Assembly: GCA_050084985.1 (NCBI GenBank)
Contig: JBITNC010000001.1
Span: forward strand, 162,812,001 to 162,876,000
Reading direction: 5' to 3'
From: Nageia nagi
Taxonomy: Eukaryota; Pinophyta
Length of the DNA stretch: 64,000 nt
The notes under the pieces are model-generated. The model saw nothing but the letters and a program-made list of their open reading frames with translations, ran no database searches and was not told where the DNA came from. Numbering within the stretch: the stretch's first letter is position 1; every line of letters begins with the position of its first letter. A program made the translations under genes and the position numbers. Of the stretch, positions 60,102 through 64,000 are shown piece by piece.

Positions 60102-60922
60102 ATAATTTGGATAAAGTTTGTGTACAAGCCACTCACTTAGAAGAAAGGGGAAAATTTGTTAAGGATGGTAAAAAGAAAAATGCTTCCAATAATAATACTA
60201 ATAATGATTCTGAAAAGAACAAAGGAAAGGGGAAAAAGAAAACTACATCTACTACACAAAAAGAGAAGTCTAAAGATGTATGTATACATTGTCAAAAAGA
60301 AGGTCATTTAGAGGCTAAATGTTGGAAATTGCATCCTGAATTACGCCCTAAACCTAAAGGTCAAAAGAAGCAAACAAATACTATTACTAAGGAAATTGAA
60401 GATGGTTCAGATGTAGATGAGAAAATGGCATGTATGGTTTTGCATAATACACCTAGTGAAGATGAGGAAAAGAAGAAAATTGAACTTTTTCACATCAAGG
60501 TGCAAGCTAAGAAGACTAGGATTGATACATTGTTTGATTCTAGATCTCAAGCTAACTTAATTGCAAAAAAGTATGTCAAATCACTTGCACTCACTACTCA
60601 ACCTCATCCAAACCCATATCCATTGGGATGGGTTAATAAAAATTCCAAGTTAAAGGTAACACAACAATGCAAGTTACAATTTGGGATTAACAGGGAGTAC
60701 ATTGATGAAGTTTTACTTAATGTTGTTCCTTTGGATATTTGTGGGATTGTGCTTGGTAGTCCTTATCTATGGGAAAGAGATGCTTTATTTTATAGAAAGG
60801 AAAACAAATATAGACTCATTAAATATGGAGTTGAATACATGGTTAGTGCTCATCAAAATAAGAAAAAGGATATTTCTTTGATTACTACAGGATAAGCAAA
60901 GAGACTAATCAATACAGGACAA
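60086..60922 (+). pseudogene. Element D gag C-terminus and protease
   Basis: The frame opens at 60086, but the true start lies upstream and is lost. After VCVQATHLEERGK and a Lys/Asn-rich low-complexity part comes an intact CCHC zinc knuckle, Cys66, Cys69, His74, Cys79 (VCIHCQKEGHLEAKC). The protease active site reads TLFDSRSQANLI with Asp151, but Arg153 stands where Gly is needed. The strand ICGIVLGSPYLWERDA is the protease C-terminal signature. A TAA at 60893 interrupts the link to RT. Confidence 0.85.
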
Positions 60923-62360
60923 ATGTTTGTACTTGCAATGATGAAATCTCAAGATGAAGTGGAAATCATAAAGGCACTTGAGGATTGTGAACCACAATAT
61001 AAAGAAGAAGTAAAAGAGGTAATTTCCAAATTTGAAGATTTATTTCAAGTACCTAAAGAACTTCCATCGAAAAGAGATATACAACATGAGATTCAATTAC
61101 ATCCTGATGTTGCACTTCCTAATATTGGCTTATATAGAAATTCTACTTTGGAAACTAAAGAAATTAAGAAACAAGTCAAGGAATTGATAGATCAAGGAGT
61201 CATTAGACCTAGCACATCACCGTGTGGATCTCCTATTGTTATAATTCCAAAGAAAGATGGAACTTGGCATATATGTGTTGATTATAGGGCACTGAATAAG
61301 ATCATGGTTAAAAATTGATATCCATTGCCATGTATTGATGATTTAATGGATCAATTACAAAAAGCTAGGCTTTTCACAAAATTGGATCTAAGAAGTGGTT
61401 ATCATCAAGTATGAGTTAAAGAAGAGGATGTGTGGAAAATTGCTTTTAAAACTAGGCAAAGATTGTTTGAATGGTTGGTTTTACCATTTGGATTATGCAA
61501 TGCTCCTGCTACTTTCATGCATGTAATGAATGAGGTTTTAAGGCCTTTCATTGATGATTTTGTTATTGTGTATCTTGATGATATTCTCATTTACAGTGAT
61601 AATTGGAAATATCATGTGGTACATATTTGTAAAGTGTTTGAAGTTTTAAGGGAAGCAAAACTCTATTTGAAGATGTCTAAGTGTGAGTTTTTCAGGAAGA
61701 GTTTAATCTATCTTGGCCACATTGTAGGTGAAGGTCAATTAAGGATAGATCCTACAAAAATTGAGGTTGTGTTGAAATGGCCTACTCCCACTAATGTGAT
61801 AGAGAGTAGAAGTTTTCTTGGGGTAGTGCAGTATTTATGCAAGTTTATTGCTAACTTTTCTTACATGGCTTGTCCACTTCATGCAATTATAGGAAAGAGT
61901 CATGGATTTTAGTGGGGAGGGAAAGAACAACATGCTTTTGAATTGCTTAAAAGGAAAATTAGTAATTCTCTAGTACTTGCTTTGCCTAATCTTTAGAAAA
62001 CTTTTGAAATTGAAATTGATACAAGTGACTATGCTATGGGTGCAGTTTTATTACAGGAAAAACATCCGGTTTGCTATCACTCAAAAATGTTTACCAGTGT
62101 GGTAAGAAACTATCCCACATATGACAAAGAGTTATATGCATTAGTTCAAAGTGTTAAGAAATGGAAGCACTATTTGGTAGGTAAAGAGACAATAATTCAT
62201 ACATACCATCAACCCTTGCAATATCTTCAGTCATAATCTAAGTTGCAACAATCTAGGCACTTTCATTGGATGGGATTCTTGCAATAATTTCATTTGGTGA
62301 TTAAGTACAAGAAGGGTACTCAAAATAAAATTGCTGATATGTTGTCTAGGCCTCCAATAG
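60923..62360 (+). pseudogene. Element D reverse transcriptase and RNase H
   Basis: RT motifs: VKELIDQGVIRPSTSPCGSP, KKDGTWHICVDYRALNKI, stop at 61316, [27 protein letters not shown] (catalytic Asp), stop at 61412, [21 protein letters not shown] intact at 61571-61582, [33 protein letters not shown]. RNase H: EIDTSDYAMGAVLLQEK (first Asp kept), YPTYDKELYALVQSVKKWKH (Glu kept), then TYHQPLQYL, where the Asp of TDHQPL is Tyr (62204-62206), and IKYKKGTQNKIADMLSRP. Further stops at 61910, 61994, 62234 and 62285. No frame change. Confidence 0.92.
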
Positions 62361-63721
62361 TTTCTAGTGTTATGATTCTACAAAATAGTTCTTTAATGCA
62401 TGACGAGTATAAAGAACAGTATATGGTTGATCCTGATTTCCAAAATGTCTATCATAGATTGAGTCTTGGTAATGAGGTTGGAAATCATGACTTTCATTTG
62501 CATGATGGATTACATTTTTGTTTGGGAAAACTTTGCATTCCTAATGGTGAGAAGAATGATATGATTAGGGAAGCTCATACTTCTCATATTTTAGGGCACT
62601 TTCGTGTTGGGAAAACTCTTGCTAATCTATAAAGGTATTGTTACTGGCCTAAAATGCAAGAAAATGTATCCAGATATATCAGAGGTTGTATGTTATGCAG
62701 TGTAAGCAAACCCAATAATAGGAAATTTGGTCTTTATATGCCATTTTCCATTCCTACATGACCATGGGAGAGTATCTCTATGGATTTTGTTGGAGTTTTA
62801 CCTATGTCTAAGAGAGGTCATGATTATTTATATGTGGTTGTGGATAGATTTAGTAAGATGTGTATTCTAATCCCATGTAAAAAGACTATGATAGGTCAAG
62901 AGGTAGCTAATCTTTTCTTTACTTATGTGTGGGTACATTTTGGTCTTTCTACTTCTATCATTTCTGACATGGATTCCAGGTTTCTTGGAAAATTTTGGAC
63001 TTCTTTGTGGGAAAGGATGGACACTAAGCTAAAGAGGAGTATAGCATTTCATCCATAGATAGATGTTCAAACAGAGGTGGTAAACAAGATAGTGGTACAC
63101 CTATTACGGGGTTATTATGGTAAGCAACCTAAGACTTGGGATGAGCATTTGAGCTATATACAGCATGCATATAATTGAGCTTTACATTCTTCTACTAACA
63201 AAACACCTTTTGAAACTTGTTTTGGTTATTTGCCAAAATCACCTTTTGATATGGATTTTGCTTCAATAAGTGATGGACATATAGTTCTTCATAATGAGGA
63301 GGAGCGGGCAAATAATTTTATTGAGAGGATTAGATTGATTCATCAGAAGGTAAAAGAATAGTTGGAGAAGAGTTAGGCCAAGTATAAGGAGAGGCATGAT
63401 CATCATCAGGTGGATCATAAATTTCAAGTTGGGGATCAGGTATGGCTTCATCTCAGTAAGGAGAGATAGCATGGTTAGGGAAAGAAGTTGAAACCAATAA
63501 GGTATGGTCCCTTTACCATTATTGGTCAAGTTGAAGATAATGTGTTTCAATTGGACTTACGACCCTATATGCAAATGTATTTCATTATTAATGTTGAGAA
63601 CTTGAAGTTGTACGAACCAACCTTAGTTGTAGAAGATACAAATGTTATGTTACCATTAGTTGAGGATTTAGCCCTTGAGCACATGAATGTGTTGATTAAA
63701 GATGCAGTAATGGAAAATAAG
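62361..63721 (+). pseudogene. Element D integrase
   Basis: HHCC zinc region (HTSHILGHFRVGK, then CMLC) near 62570-62700. The DDE core is complete: Asp at 62783 (MDFVGVLP), Asp at 62966 (ISDMDSRFLGKFW), Glu at 63074 (QTEVVN), a 35-residue spacing between the last two. Then TWDEHLSYIQHAYN, STNKTPFETCFGY and the C-terminal beta-barrel (FQVGDQVWLHLSKER, PIRYGPFTIIGQV, NVENLKLYEP). Stops at 62630, 62759, 63056, 63176, 63359, 63374, 63467 and 63476. Without the stops it would be one of the best preserved domains in the window. Confidence 0.92.
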
Positions 63722-63853
63722 TAATGATCATCTTATAGTGGCATACATGAGGTGTGGCATATTGGAGTGAAGGGCCAACATCCACATAAGGCCAAGTGGT
63801 ATGCAGTTGATTGAGTGAGGGAACTCGACTCTCACCTCATTTCATCATCCTAA
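63722..63853 (+). pseudogene. Chromodomain-like C-terminus of element D polyprotein
   Basis: The same frame continues past TAA-TGA at 63722-63727: SSYSGIHEVWHIGVKG, HPHKAKWYAVD, stop at 63812, VRELDSHLISSS, final TAA at 63851. The pattern xxYLRVGLKGxHPxKAKWxxxxxVRELxPHL is the C-terminal block of a group of plant gypsy elements with a chromodomain-like module. The double stop at 63722 therefore looks like damage and not the natural end. Confidence 0.6.
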
Positions 63854-63882
63854 TTTCTTTTGGGGACAAAAGCTCTCTCTCA

Positions 63883-63893
63883 ATGGGGAGGAA
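63883..63893 (+). other. Polypurine tract of element D
   Basis: TGGGGAGGAA directly before TGATCC, in the expected position downstream of the polyprotein end. Confidence 0.75.
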
Positions 63894-64000
63894 TGATCCA
63901 AAATTTGGATCCCTTTAATATTTAGGAATCTTCATTTTAGTGTGTTCATTGTGATCACCTTCTCTTTAGCTTTCTGATGCTTCTTTCGGATCATGAATCC
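63894..64000 (+). repeat. Start of 3' LTR of element D
   Basis: Begins TGATCCAAAATTTGGATCCC after the polypurine tract and continues past the window edge. No second copy exists in the window, so the start rests on the polypurine tract and the TG dinucleotide. Confidence 0.55.

Larger units (their letters stand above)
60086..64000 (+). mobile_element. Ty3/gypsy element 'D' with chromodomain-like tail, 5'-truncated
   Basis: End of gag, protease, RT, RNase H, integrase and a chromodomain-like C-terminus in one reading frame, then polypurine tract and start of the 3' LTR, which runs off the window. The 5' LTR, PBS and gag core are missing; the element begins at the junction with element E. Integrase is present and downstream of RNase H, so this is a retrotransposon and not an endogenous pararetrovirus. 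Confidence 0.88.

Noticed and set aside
60086-63853. Endogenous pararetrovirus
   Set aside because: An integrase with a complete DDE triad follows RNase H, and a PPT plus LTR start follow the frame. Pararetroviruses have neither integrase nor LTRs.
1-64000. A working novel defence, biosynthetic or toxin system
   Set aside because: No intact gene cluster was found. All recognisable coding regions are broken transposon or host-gene fragments. The extra ORF of element E is the only unexplained protein of size.

Overview
This window reads as a gene-poor stretch of a large, AT-rich, repeat-packed plant nuclear genome. Nothing in it looks bacterial, organellar or viral. The evidence for a plant is the set of plant LTR-retrotransposon lineages (two Sirevirus-type Ty1/copia elements, a chromovirus-like Ty3/gypsy element, two Tat-type Ty3/gypsy elements, another gypsy element with a chromodomain-like tail) and broken pieces of plant gene families (a MAPKKK, a U-box-type kinase, pentatricopeptide-repeat proteins). 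A gymnosperm is my best guess, from the age and style of the repeats and the multiplied PPR fragments, but this is inference. I found no intact host gene, no tRNA or rRNA gene and no CRISPR array.

Layout. 1-9122: AT-rich flank with a roughly 23-bp degenerate tandem array (1058-1795), a minus-strand MAPKKK kinase-domain fragment (3931-4368), a plus-strand U-box-kinase exon fragment ending at an apparent splice donor (5714-6124) and unassigned decayed minus-strand coding remnants (7215-8420). 9123-18968: Sirevirus A on the minus strand, with both LTRs, PBS, two polypurine tracts, gag, protease, integrase, RT and RNase H, all broken. 18969-39355: Sirevirus B on the plus strand, abutting A with no spacer. 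B keeps only a damaged gag and its 3' end and has no pol. It is split by element C (22107-37102), a chromovirus-like gypsy element with very long (about 5.2 kb) LTRs. 39782-44110: Tat element F, minus strand. 44585-49490: many scrambled PPR fragments on both strands plus short repeats that may derive from them. 50710-51150: a degenerate repeat field. 51580-60101: Tat element E, minus strand, with a long extra coiled-coil ORF downstream of pol, cut off at about 60.1 kb against element D. 60086-64000: gypsy element D, plus strand, one uninterrupted frame of about 1,250 codons containing 18 premature stops and no frameshift, followed by a PPT and the start of its 3' LTR.

How the parts relate. 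The retroelement genes once worked as gag particle protein, protease, reverse transcriptase/RNase H and integrase. All are now inactive and none looks autonomous. The order of events that can be read is: B inserted, then C inserted into B, and A lies exactly against the 5' end of B. The most interesting signals are the pol-less Sirevirus B, the back-to-back A/B termini, the stop-only decay of D, the protease-aRNH-RT order plus extra ORF of the Tat elements, and two PPR copies in which different dinucleotide microsatellites sit at the same codon position. All translations and alignments were read by eye, so boundaries are good to a few bases at LTR ends and to a few tens of bases for decayed domains.
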